Notes: a model not told the origin generated them from the letters alone. Shown: positions 1 through 5,641, counted from the first letter of the stretch. The stretch: 8,233 nt of DNA from an uncultured Clostridia bacterium (GCA_947305675.1 CAMZED010000063.1:1-8233), one strand, 5' to 3'. Made by a program: numbers and translations.

Positions 1-77
1 TTTTGCAAGGATTTTTAGAGGAAGAGGCAGAATAGTAGAAATGTTTTATCAAGTACTTAAAAAACGGCTTTGATCAT
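1..77 (-). pseudogene. Possible start of a downstream gene, interrupted by a frameshift at a T6 run (partial)
   Basis: Directly after the ABC ATPase stop, the minus strand shows AGGTGG a few bases before an ATG at 77-75. The frame reads MIKAVF and then TAA at 59-57. Skipping one T of the T6 run (64-59) gives MIKAVFKYLIKHFYYSASSS and stays open to the window edge, about 25 residues in all. This could be a real fifth transporter-operon gene with a sequencing indel, a genuine frameshift mutation, or +1 recoding at UUU UAA. It could also be chance, because the piece is very short. No family can be recognised. Confidence 0.3.
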
Positions 78-90
78 CGTTTCCACCTAT

Positions 91-750
91 TTAAATAATT
101 TTTCCGTCGGAAATGGTTATCACCCGGTCGCAGTTTGCGGCGATGGCGCTGTCGTGAGTGACTATTACGATCGTTTTTCCGCTTTCGTGCAGTTTGCAAA
201 ACAGGCGCATTATGTCGGAAGCGGTCGCCGAATCGAGATTTCCGGTCGGCTCGTCGGCAAGTATAAGCGGCGCGTCGTTCACCAAAGCACGCGCAAGCGC
301 AACGCGCTGGCGCTGCCCGCCCGACATATTCTCGACCTTTTTGTAAGCCTGGTCTTCGATACCAAGCTTTTTAAGCGCTTCGAGCGCTTTTTTGTTCATT
401 TCAAAAAACGGGGTTTTGTTGAAAAGCATCGGCGCTTTTACGTTATAAATCGCGGTGCGGTGGTTTATAAGCGAGAAATCCTGCATTACGAACCCGATCG
501 AGCCGTTGCGCAGTTTTGCCGCGGACGCGGCGCTTAAATGCGAAACCTCTTTGCCGGCAAGATAATAACTGCCGCCGTCGGAGTTTTCCAACAAACCGAT
601 TATATGCAGAAGCGTCGATTTTCCCGATCCGCTTCTTCCGCAAACGGCGACCATTTCACCTTCCCCGACGCAAAGATCCACCCCGCGAAGGGCATAAAAA
701 TCTTTGCCGCCGACGGCGTATTTCTTTGAAACGTTTTCGAGCCGGATCAT
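91..750 (-). CDS. ABC transporter ATP-binding protein, LolD/MacB/FtsE-like
   Basis: Cytoplasmic ATPase expected to power the two FtsX-type permeases encoded just upstream. The 219 residues are normal for this family. Walker A is GRSGSGKST (38-46), the Q-loop glutamine is Q90, the signature is MSGGQRQR (142-149), Walker B is LILADEP (162-168), the D-loop is NLDS (171-174) and the H-loop is H199. All catalytic motifs are intact. The ATG overlaps the permease stop as ATGA (750-747), and its AGGAGG lies inside the last permease codons, which indicates translational coupling. The class (MacB/LolD/FtsE rather than BceA) is inferred from the two 4-TM permeases; sequence motifs alone do not separate these. 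Substrate unknown; export or extraction from the membrane is the usual role of the family. Confidence 0.95.
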   Translation of the reverse strand: MIRLENVSKKYAVGGKDFYALRGVDLCVGEGEMVAVCGRSGSGKSTLLHIIGLLENSDGGSYYLAGKEVSHLSAASAAKLRNGSIGFVMQDFSLINHRTAIYNVKAPMLFNKTPFFEMNKKALEALKKLGIEDQAYKKVENMSGGQRQRVALARALVNDAPLILADEPTGNLDSATASDIMRLFCKLHESGKTIVIVTHDSAIAANCDRVITISDGKII

Positions 751-1886
751 AAATTCCTCCTGTATATTTCCAAAGGAGAGCTTTTGGCATAGAACGCGAA
801 CGGCGTAATGAAAAGTATCGACGCAACGAACACCGTGTATATCGCAACCGGAACAACGCAGTTTACGCCTATGATCGCCGTCGCCTTGCCCGCCGTATAA
901 TAAATCGTCGGCGCAGCCAAAACGCAGACAAGATTAAAAACGAGCGGGATCACCGAAAGCAAAACCAGTGGCGCGGCTGAGATCGAAACGGCTTTTGCGC
1001 GGGTACATCCGATGATGTAATATTTTGAATATTCGTTCATTCCCCGCTTTATGACGACAATGCTTATGCATATCACCGTCAGCGTGGCGACCGCGGTAAG
1101 AAAAAGCGGAAGCGGAAGCGCCCGGGACAACCAGTCGCGGACGTTTTCATTTGAGTTTTCGATAAGCTCGGCATACCGGGTAAAACTGCCGTTTTCCGAA
1201 AGAAACTCCTCGAGCGCGGCGATATCTTCTTCGCCCGCGTTTTTGTCAAACACGACGTAATAGTTAGAAAACTGCAAATCGGGCTGCTCTTTCGAGGTAA
1301 CAAACGCGACCGCGCCGGAAGCCGGCGAAAAGAGATAAGAGCAGTCGGTTTTTCCGCCGTAGGAGTTAAACCGCGGAACGATAAGTTTTTCCGGGTCGAT
1401 CACGCCGACGACAGTCGCTTCTTCGCCGGGCGAAAGCGTGATCCGCTCACCCGGTTTGCAATTTATTCCGGAAACCACCGCCTCGGTGGATTCCGCCGAC
1501 GGCGAAAGCCAACGCCCCTCGGCGATCACCGGAGTGAACGAGCGCAGCAATTCCCTGCCCGTGCGATAAACGTGTACCTCGGCTCCGTCGACGACGGCGT
1601 AATGACTTTCGGCGTTGCCAAAGATACTTGCGCAAGCCTTGTGGGATAAGATCGGTTTGTAAGCGGCATCTTCGGTAAAATATTTGAATTTCTCGGCTTC
1701 CGGAGCAAAATACACCCCGTTCGGATCGAAGCCGGCGGCAACGGTATCCCGCGCGTAAGACTGGAATTTATATCTGCCGTAAAAGCCGACTATCAAGTAT
1801 GAAGCGACGGTAAGCAAAGCGATCGCAATCATCACAGGGATAAAATTGTTTTTCAGGAACGATCTCCAAAGCAAAAGCGTTTTCAC
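747..1886 (-). CDS. ABC transporter permease, FtsX/MacB-like with large extracytoplasmic domain
   Basis: Membrane subunit of the ABC system, 379 residues. The topology is typical of MacB/FtsX proteins: TM1 at about 14-36, an outer domain at about 37-255, then TM2 256-279, TM3 303-328 and TM4 337-365. The stretch around 284-299 (NEYSKYYIIGCTRAKAV) resembles the short cytoplasmic motif after TM2 of FtsX domains, which contacts the ATPase. The start is GTG at 1886, preceded by GAGGTGA, and that ribosome binding site runs into the stop of the previous gene (gap 11 bases). No better ATG lies nearby. The 4-base overlap with the ATPase gene ties the two products together. It probably forms a heterodimer with the smaller 4-TM protein encoded upstream. 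The outer domain is not recognisably like the sensor domains of the first two genes of the operon. Confidence 0.88.
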   Translation of the reverse strand: MKTLLLWRSFLKNNFIPVMIAIALLTVASYLIVGFYGRYKFQSYARDTVAAGFDPNGVYFAPEAEKFKYFTEDAAYKPILSHKACASIFGNAESHYAVVDGAEVHVYRTGRELLRSFTPVIAEGRWLSPSAESTEAVVSGINCKPGERITLSPGEEATVVGVIDPEKLIVPRFNSYGGKTDCSYLFSPASGAVAFVTSKEQPDLQFSNYYVVFDKNAGEEDIAALEEFLSENGSFTRYAELIENSNENVRDWLSRALPLPLFLTAVATLTVICISIVVIKRGMNEYSKYYIIGCTRAKAVSISAAPLVLLSVIPLVFNLVCVLAAPTIYYTAGKATAIIGVNCVVPVAIYTVFVASILFITPFAFYAKSSPLEIYRRNL

Positions 1887-1892
1887 GGATGA

Positions 1893-1899
1893 TCACCTC
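1893..1899 (-). promoter_or_regulatory. Ribosome binding site supporting the GTG start of the large permease
   Basis: GAGGTGA on the minus strand, about 7-9 bases before the GTG at 1886. It overlaps the TGA stop (1900-1898) of the preceding small permease. It justifies a GTG start where no suitable ATG exists and implies coupled translation. Confidence 0.75.
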
Positions 1900-2458
1900 A
1901 TTTCGACGTATTGCGATAATTTGCAAGCGAGGTATCGGAAGTTTTTATATAAACGAATGCAAAAACAAAGCAATACATTGAAAAAAGCGTTATAAGAAAG
2001 ATCGCGAAATAATCGCCGAATCCGTAACTAAAACCTTCGTCGACGTTAAGTTTGCTGAACAGCGGAGCGTAAAGAAGCGCATGTATCACCTGAGCGACGG
2101 CGCTCAATACCGCAAGTATAACGAACATCATTCCGCCGACAACGGCGACAATGCGGCGTTTGGAAGCCCCGAGGATCGCATAGACGTTAAGCTCGTGGGC
2201 GATTTCGGAATAGACCGAGACCATAAGATAAAGGAACGCCAGCACGCAAAGCAGATATATAAGAAGCATTGTCAGCGCCAACGCCGCGTCGGTACCGAAG
2301 AATCCCTGTTCCGAATCATTTGTCTGCCTGATCAGTCCGTACATATACGTGAACATAAGCGAATCGGTTATTATCCCGACGCAGATAACGGCGAACAGGA
2401 ACACGCTGCGCGTTACAAACGCCTTTACTCCGGCGAAAATAAGATACAAAGTCTTCAT
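1898..2458 (-). CDS. Small ABC permease subunit, FtsX-type core without a large outer domain
   Basis: A 186-residue integral membrane protein with four predicted TM helices at about 18-40, 58-82, 104-127 and 147-171. Between TM2 and TM3 lies HELNVYAILGASKRRI (88-103), which closely fits the FtsX-domain motif (E..ilralGas.r.i). The loop between TM1 and TM2 is only about 17 residues, so the usual MacB outer domain is absent. With the 379-residue permease it gives an asymmetric pair for one ATPase. Both proteins begin with MKTL, which hints at duplication, but the rest differs. The ATG at 2458 has only a weak ribosome binding site (GCGGTG) 12 bases after the previous stop, so translation may depend on coupling. 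The FtsX assignment rests on topology and this motif. Confidence 0.82.
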   Translation of the reverse strand: MKTLYLIFAGVKAFVTRSVFLFAVICVGIITDSLMFTYMYGLIRQTNDSEQGFFGTDAALALTMLLIYLLCVLAFLYLMVSVYSEIAHELNVYAILGASKRRIVAVVGGMMFVILAVLSAVAQVIHALLYAPLFSKLNVDEGFSYGFGDYFAIFLITLFSMYCFVFAFVYIKTSDTSLANYRNTSK

Positions 2459-2470
2459 CGCTTACACCGC

Positions 2471-3049
2471 TTAATCCCAAAAGCTGTTGTTCCGGCGTTT
2501 TACGATATGGTTTTCGGGTTCGTCAAAATGCTTGCCGCAGCGTTCCTCGATGGCGCGGATCTCGGGATGCTCCCAAAGAAGCCTGAACGTCCCGTCGGGA
2601 TCGACGTAATAATAACGCACGCAATATCTTTCGATAAGCCCCGGGTTATCATCGAGTTCAGCGGGATTTTCGGGAAGCGAACCGAGCGAGAAGTTTCTTT
2701 CAAAATTATAATCCACGGCTTCGCCTTGCGCAAATATCCGGTCGAACCTGCTGCAGGAATTATAAACGTAACGGTAATAAAACCCGCAGCGCAGTTCCCC
2801 GTCGACCAGAACGTCGTCCGAAAAATCGCCGTGCATCGTTCCGCTCGCGCCGGTGAAAAAGCGCATACTGAGTTTCCCGTCCGATTCGAACGGTTCGGGG
2901 GATTTGTACATATCGCTTAAAGAAGTCCTTATCGGAATCAAAAGAAACAACGCCGCGGCGATGACCGCGACAGCAGCCGTGGCGGATATCGCCACCCTCT
3001 TTTTCTTTTTCTTTGCAATAATGGCTTCACGTGACGGTCCGATATCCAT
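2471..3049 (-). CDS. Single-pass membrane protein with an outer domain paralogous to that of the MerR-type regulator
   Basis: 192 residues: a short basic cytoplasmic tail (1-18, with a run of lysines at 13-17), one TM helix (about 19-39) and an extracytoplasmic domain (40-192). The outer domain aligns by eye with residues 165-308 of the adjacent regulator. Shared landmarks in order are LIP at the helix end, SDMY/SDMF, a DG, VLVD/VLID, YRY, SRF, then DPDG...LLWEHPE against DPDG...LIWEHPD and a final (I)xER. No enzyme motif or known family is recognised. The ATG at 3049 is preceded by AAGGAG, which overlaps the regulator's stop, so the two are co-translated. It could be a co-sensor, a partner that heterodimerises with the regulator's outer domain, or a decoy. 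These roles are inference; the paralogy is visible in the sequence. Confidence 0.85.
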   Translation of the reverse strand: MDIGPSREAIIAKKKKKRVAISATAAVAVIAAALFLLIPIRTSLSDMYKSPEPFESDGKLSMRFFTGASGTMHGDFSDDVLVDGELRCGFYYRYVYNSCSRFDRIFAQGEAVDYNFERNFSLGSLPENPAELDDNPGLIERYCVRYYYVDPDGTFRLLWEHPEIRAIEERCGKHFDEPENHIVKRRNNSFWD

Positions 3050-3067
3050 TTTTGTCCGATACTCCTT

Positions 3068-3994
3068 TTATTTATATTCAAAATTATATTCAAAATCGCC
3101 GATCCTTTCGGTTATTGAGTCCACGTCGGGATGCTCCCAAATCAAAGTGCGGTGCCCGTCGGGATCGCGGTAAAACACCCTGAGTATGCACGGCAGTCCG
3201 GAACCGTCGCCGTCCAAAGCGGAGCCTTTTCCGCGGTATTCGCGATAGTCGCTATCGAGTTTGAAATATTTGTCGTGCAAAAGCGATTTATCGAAACAAA
3301 TATAAAATCTGCTTGCGGTGACCGAAATATCATAATACCGGTATTCGACGTTATTTTCGGGATCGATCAAAACCTCACGCGAGATCCCTCCGTTAAAGCC
3401 GATCTTTCCGCCGGAAGTCAGGCAGAAAGCGAACTCGGTGATACCGTCGCGCTCGGTGACGACGGCGTCGTCAAACATATCGGAATAATAAACGTCTTTG
3501 GGAATAAAAAGCCAGATCGAAAGACAGATAAAAACGCCGATCGCCGCTGTGACAAAGTATATCAGCCTGTAATCGCTGTTGGTCCGGCGGTCGCGTTCGA
3601 TGCGGGAGAATCCGCCTCCGCCGCGTTCGATCTCTTCCATCCGCGCCAAAATCCCGTCCGCGTCGATGCCGTCGTAATCCGCGCCGCTTTCAAAGATCGT
3701 TTTTGATACTTCAAGCGCGCCTTCAATGCGTTTCTTTTCCGATTCGAGTATTTCGATATTGCCGTTGATGACTTCGCAAAGGCGCTTTTCGCCTTTTTGG
3801 AGCGCGGCGATATCGTCGATGGAGATCCCGAGCTTACGCATTATAACGATCTTTTTAAGCAATTCGACGTCGGATAAGTCATAATCGCGGTAGTTGTTGT
3901 CTTTCCGCGCGGGGGAAAGCAAGCCCTGCTTTTCATAAAACCTTATGTTCGCGCGCGAAAGACCGGTGATTTGTTCGAGCTCTTTTACGTTCAT
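3068..3994 (-). CDS. Membrane-anchored MerR-family transcriptional regulator
   Basis: 308 residues. The N-terminal winged helix-turn-helix is a clear MerR domain (1-70): the helix-turn-helix lies in VKELEQITGLSRANIRFYEK, followed by GLL.PAR...YRDY...DVELLKKI and the LGIS.DDI segment. A helical, probably coiled-coil dimerisation region follows (about 72-125), then a basic stretch, one TM helix (144-164) and a C-terminal domain of about 144 residues predicted outside the membrane. Most MerR proteins are soluble and bind ligand in the cytoplasm, so this is a one-component tethered sensor. The outer domain is duplicated in the next gene. The ATG at 3994 has AGGAG three bases upstream, slightly close. 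It is first in the operon and sits behind a MerR-type promoter, so autoregulation is likely. The ligand is unknown. Confidence 0.92.
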   Translation of the reverse strand: MNVKELEQITGLSRANIRFYEKQGLLSPARKDNNYRDYDLSDVELLKKIVIMRKLGISIDDIAALQKGEKRLCEVINGNIEILESEKKRIEGALEVSKTIFESGADYDGIDADGILARMEEIERGGGGFSRIERDRRTNSDYRLIYFVTAAIGVFICLSIWLFIPKDVYYSDMFDDAVVTERDGITEFAFCLTSGGKIGFNGGISREVLIDPENNVEYRYYDISVTASRFYICFDKSLLHDKYFKLDSDYREYRGKGSALDGDGSGLPCILRVFYRDPDGHRTLIWEHPDVDSITERIGDFEYNFEYK

Positions 3995-4013
3995 TTTCTC
4001 CTGCTCCGATGAT

Positions 4014-4044
4014 ATGATAAACCGTAAACACGCTTTACAGTCAA
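4014..4044 (-). promoter_or_regulatory. MerR-type promoter of the regulator/ABC operon, 19-base spacer
   Basis: On the minus strand, -35 TTGACT (4044-4039) and -10 TATCAT (4019-4014) are separated by exactly 19 bases. MerR-family target promoters characteristically have 19-20 base spacers that the regulator must untwist. The predicted start near 4007 leaves only a short leader before the ATG at 3994. An inverted repeat lies across the spacer. Confidence 0.75.
4022..4040. promoter_or_regulatory. Inverted repeat in the promoter spacer, likely MerR operator
   Basis: CCGTAAA-CACGC-TTTACAG: 7-base arms with one mismatch around a 5-base centre. It lies between the -35 and -10 of the operon promoter, where MerR dimers bind. 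It is the natural binding site for the regulator encoded directly downstream. Confidence 0.7.
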
Positions 4045-4086
4045 GTGTTTTTTGAAAAAAAGAGGTAGCGGATCGGTAGAGTTGCC

Positions 4087-4125
4087 AAAAATAAGCAAGT
4101 CCGGTGACGTTGTCGCCGGGCTTGC
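4087..4125 (-). terminator. Intrinsic terminator of the oxidoreductase gene
   Basis: The minus-strand transcript forms a long hairpin from 4125 to 4095: 14 base pairs with two G-U wobbles and a 3-base loop. It begins GCAAGCCCGG and ends CCGGACTTGC, and is followed by TTATTTTT. It lies 19 bases after the oxidoreductase stop and isolates that gene from the MerR operon promoter downstream. Confidence 0.85.
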
Positions 4126-4143
4126 ATTGAATGTTTTGAATTA

Positions 4144-5208
4144 TCAGCCGAGGACGATCTCTTTTCCCTGCTCGGAGGAATCGTACATTGCCTGCATCAT
4201 CGTGGCGGTGATGATCGCTTTGTCGATATGGGAAGGGAGTTTTTCGCCCGTCTTTATGCAGCGGATGAACGAATCGATCTCGTTCTGGAAATGAGCGTTG
4301 GGGGTGAACTTGGGTTTAAGGCTGACAAGACCGCCGCAAGCGGTGGTATAAACGGTGAAATCGGAACCGTATTGGAGCCTTGCGCCGGCTTTGGTGCCGA
4401 GGAAATCGATATATGTTTCGGAAACGCCGATATTCTGCGCCCAGGCGCCGTTGAAGGTGATGGTCGGTCCGGCGGTGCGAACGAAGCCGGTGACGAAGTC
4501 GTCGACGTCGTAAACGCCGTTGAGGTCCTTGGTGTTCTCGGACCACATGCTCTCATAGACGTAGTTCTTCATGTCCACGCCGAGTTTGGAGAACGCTTTG
4601 GCGGAGACGGTCATGGGTTTGGGATCGTCCATGCAGTACATAACGATATCGAGATAGTGAACGCCCCAGTCGATAAGCACGCCGCCGCCGGCGATGGATT
4701 TATCGGTGAATGCGCCGCCGAGTCCGGGGATGGAGCGCTGAGCGCGGAAGGAAACGTAGATATGATAGATCTCGCCGAGTTCGCCGGACTGGATCATATC
4801 GCGCAGTTTGTTAACGCCGGCGTTAAAACGGTTGACGACGCCGATGTTAAGAACTTTTCCGGTCTCGTGCTGAACTTTTTGCATCTCGAGCGCTTCGGAA
4901 AGAGTGCGCGCCGCGGGTTTTTCGCAAAGGACGTTCTTGCCCGCTTTTAAGAAATCGATGCTGATGGTAGAGTGCATCTTGTTGGGGGTACAAACCGAAA
5001 CCGCTTCGATCTCGGGGTCGCCGAGTATATCGTGATAATCGACAACGGCTTTGCCGCAGCCGTATTTTTCAACAGCGGCAGCAGCCTTTTCGGGGATGAT
5101 GTCGCAGAAATATTTTATCTCGACATCGGGATTATTAAGGTAAGCGGGAATGTGCGCGTTGTTGGCGATAGTACCGCAACCGATTATCGCCACTTTGATT
5201 TTAGACAT
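4144..5208 (-). CDS. Gfo/Idh/MocA family NAD(P)-dependent oxidoreductase
   Basis: A cytoplasmic dehydrogenase of 354 residues, normal for the family, likely acting on a sugar, inositol or related polyol. The N-terminal Rossmann fold has GCGTIA (10-15) in the GxGxxA position and an acidic residue after the second strand (D36), which favours NAD over NADP. The conserved CEKP motif (95-98) carries the catalytic lysine K97. The C-terminal part has GGGVLIDWGVHYLD (174-187), giving the usual D180 and H184 catalytic pair. The substrate cannot be told from these motifs. CGGAGG lies about 7 bases before the ATG at 5208. It stands alone with its own promoter and terminator, divergent from the isomerase-ligase gene. 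The TIM-barrel half of that neighbour suggests a shared carbohydrate pathway, but this is inference. Confidence 0.93.
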   Translation of the reverse strand: MSKIKVAIIGCGTIANNAHIPAYLNNPDVEIKYFCDIIPEKAAAAVEKYGCGKAVVDYHDILGDPEIEAVSVCTPNKMHSTISIDFLKAGKNVLCEKPAARTLSEALEMQKVQHETGKVLNIGVVNRFNAGVNKLRDMIQSGELGEIYHIYVSFRAQRSIPGLGGAFTDKSIAGGGVLIDWGVHYLDIVMYCMDDPKPMTVSAKAFSKLGVDMKNYVYESMWSENTKDLNGVYDVDDFVTGFVRTAGPTITFNGAWAQNIGVSETYIDFLGTKAGARLQYGSDFTVYTTACGGLVSLKPKFTPNAHFQNEIDSFIRCIKTGEKLPSHIDKAIITATMMQAMYDSSEQGKEIVLG

Positions 5209-5245
5209 AATTGACCTCCGCCATTATTTTTTATTAGGCAGGTAT

Positions 5246-5274
5246 ATTCTATCACAACGCGAAGTGTTTTTCAA
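5246..5274 (-). promoter_or_regulatory. Promoter of the oxidoreductase gene
   Basis: Minus-strand -35 TTGAAA (5274-5269) and -10 TAGAAT (5251-5246) with a 17-base spacer. It is the only good sigma-A-type match between the ATG at 5208 and the divergent promoter. It predicts a 5' leader of about 30 bases ending in CGGAGG. Confidence 0.75.
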
Positions 5275-5306
5275 CAGTTTTTGTCCACAATTAGGTAAAA
5301 ACACTT
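5262..5306. repeat. Perfect 10-base inverted repeat spanning the divergent promoters
   Basis: AAGTGTTTTT (5262-5271) and its exact complement AAAAACACTT (5297-5306) are separated by 25 bases. The left arm overlaps the -35 of the minus promoter and the right arm overlaps the -35 of the plus promoter. This fits an operator pair for a shared regulator, but could also reflect A/T-rich promoter composition. Confidence 0.55.
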
Positions 5307-5333
5307 GACATTGCAATAAAATTGTTTTATACT
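5305..5333 (+). promoter_or_regulatory. Strong promoter of the T-box leader and isomerase-ligase operon
   Basis: -35 TTGACA (5305-5310) and -10 TATACT (5328-5333) with a 17-base spacer, one base from the sigma-A consensus. It predicts a transcript start near 5340, just before the first pairing element of the leader RNA. Such a strong promoter suits control by attenuation downstream. Confidence 0.88.
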
Positions 5334-5433
5334 TACCGCATAAAAGCATTGAAGGGGAAAAAGCCTTTGCAATCGCGCGTTTCAGAGAACTGCTGGTTGG
5401 TGTGAAGCAGTATGCGCCGCCAAGGTGATCTCA

Positions 5434-5463
5434 CCCCGGAGCTGCCGTTCCGAGGATTTTTTT
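5434..5463 (+). terminator. Terminator-like hairpin with U7 inside the leader, overlapping the Stem I base
   Basis: CCCCGGAGC (5434-5442) pairs with GTTCCGAGG (5447-5455), with one mismatch and one G-U pair, around a TGCC loop. It is followed by A and seven T. It has the form of an intrinsic terminator but uses the same CCCC that closes Stem I, so the two folds exclude each other. Whether it terminates transcription is uncertain, since Stem I would normally form first. Confidence 0.4.
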
Positions 5464-5489
5464 CATTAGGTTCGGTCGGGTTTCTCACC

Positions 5490-5535
5490 GTTATCATGGG
5501 AACGCGCTGTTGGGCGCGTCGAAAAATATGATAAT
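5490..5535 (+). promoter_or_regulatory. Antiterminator-like helix with variant T-box sequence
   Basis: TTATCAT (5491-5497) pairs perfectly with ATGATAA (5528-5534), and ACGCGC (5502-5507) pairs with GCGCGT (5514-5519). Between the arms lies the GGGA bulge where a T-box normally exposes UGGN to the tRNA 3' end. The layout resembles an antiterminator, but there are extra unpaired bases on the 3' side and a shortened bulge. Confidence 0.5.
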
Positions 5536-5556
5536 AAGGAAACACCCGTTTTTGCT

Positions 5557-5587
5557 CTGTCCGATGATGCTTTTCGGACAGTTTTTT
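5557..5587 (+). terminator. Intrinsic terminator (attenuator) in the leader
   Basis: CTGTCCGA (5557-5564) pairs perfectly with TCGGACAG (5574-5581) across a 9-base loop, and TTTTTT follows (5582-5587). It lies between the strong promoter and the coding region, so transcripts must read through it to express the fused gene. This is the expected place for a T-box-controlled attenuator, although no overlap with the antiterminator arms is visible. Confidence 0.8.
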
Positions 5588-5592
5588 CGTTT

Positions 5593-5612
5593 TCGGGGCG
5601 AGACAGTCCCGA
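5593..5612 (+). other. Small hairpin between the attenuator and the ribosome binding site
   Basis: TCGGGG (5593-5598) pairs with TCCCGA (5607-5612), six pairs including one G-U, with an 8-base loop. It has no U tract, so it is not a terminator. It ends 14 bases before the AAGGGG ribosome binding site and might shape the translation start region; its role is unknown. Confidence 0.35.
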
Positions 5613-5641
5613 TCAAAAGGATTAAAAAGGGGTAAACGCGA

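Larger units (their letters stand above)
5340..5588 (+). promoter_or_regulatory. T-box-like leader RNA (tRNA-sensing riboswitch), degenerate antiterminator
   Basis: Stem I folds well: AGC 5345-5347 with GCT 5441-5443; a k-turn-like pair of GA steps (5351-5352 and 5439-5440); GGGG 5354-5357 with CCCC 5434-5437; CCTT 5364-5367 with AAGG 5422-5425; GCGCGT 5375-5380 with ATGCGC 5412-5417; the AG bulge AGAGA 5384-5388; ACTGC 5389-5393 with GCAGT 5407-5411; and the apical loop GGTTGGTGTGAA (5395-5406). The AGAGA bulge and GGTGTGAA loop are hallmarks of the distal T-box Stem I. The 3' internal-loop strand GATCTCA (5427-5433) would carry the specifier: CTC (Leu) followed by A fits best, ATC (Ile) is possible. 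The antiterminator region has TGGGAACGCG (5497-5506) against the T-box consensus TGGNACCGCG, but the AGGG before it is missing. An intrinsic terminator follows. Family membership is well supported; the amino acid is not. Confidence 0.75.

Noticed and set aside
51..58. AAGTACTT palindrome
   Set aside because: It is only 8 bases with no loop or U tract; not a terminator, and too short to support an operator.
70..537. Open frame on the plus strand opposite the ATPase gene
   Set aside because: The opposite strand has complete ABC ATPase motifs; this frame has no supporting features.
2081..2920. Long open frame on the plus strand (279 codons)
   Set aside because: It lies opposite the small permease and the single-pass membrane protein. 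It has no ribosome binding site and no recognisable domain, while the minus-strand genes show TM helices, paralogy and tight operon spacing.
4228..4950. Long open frame on the plus strand (240 codons)
   Set aside because: It is antisense to the oxidoreductase, whose motifs are clear. The frame stays open because of the codon bias of the real gene.
5333..5545. Minus-strand open frame of 70 codons in the intergenic region
   Set aside because: It coincides with the T-box-like leader, whose paired elements explain the sequence on the plus strand, and it ends on the -10 of the plus promoter.
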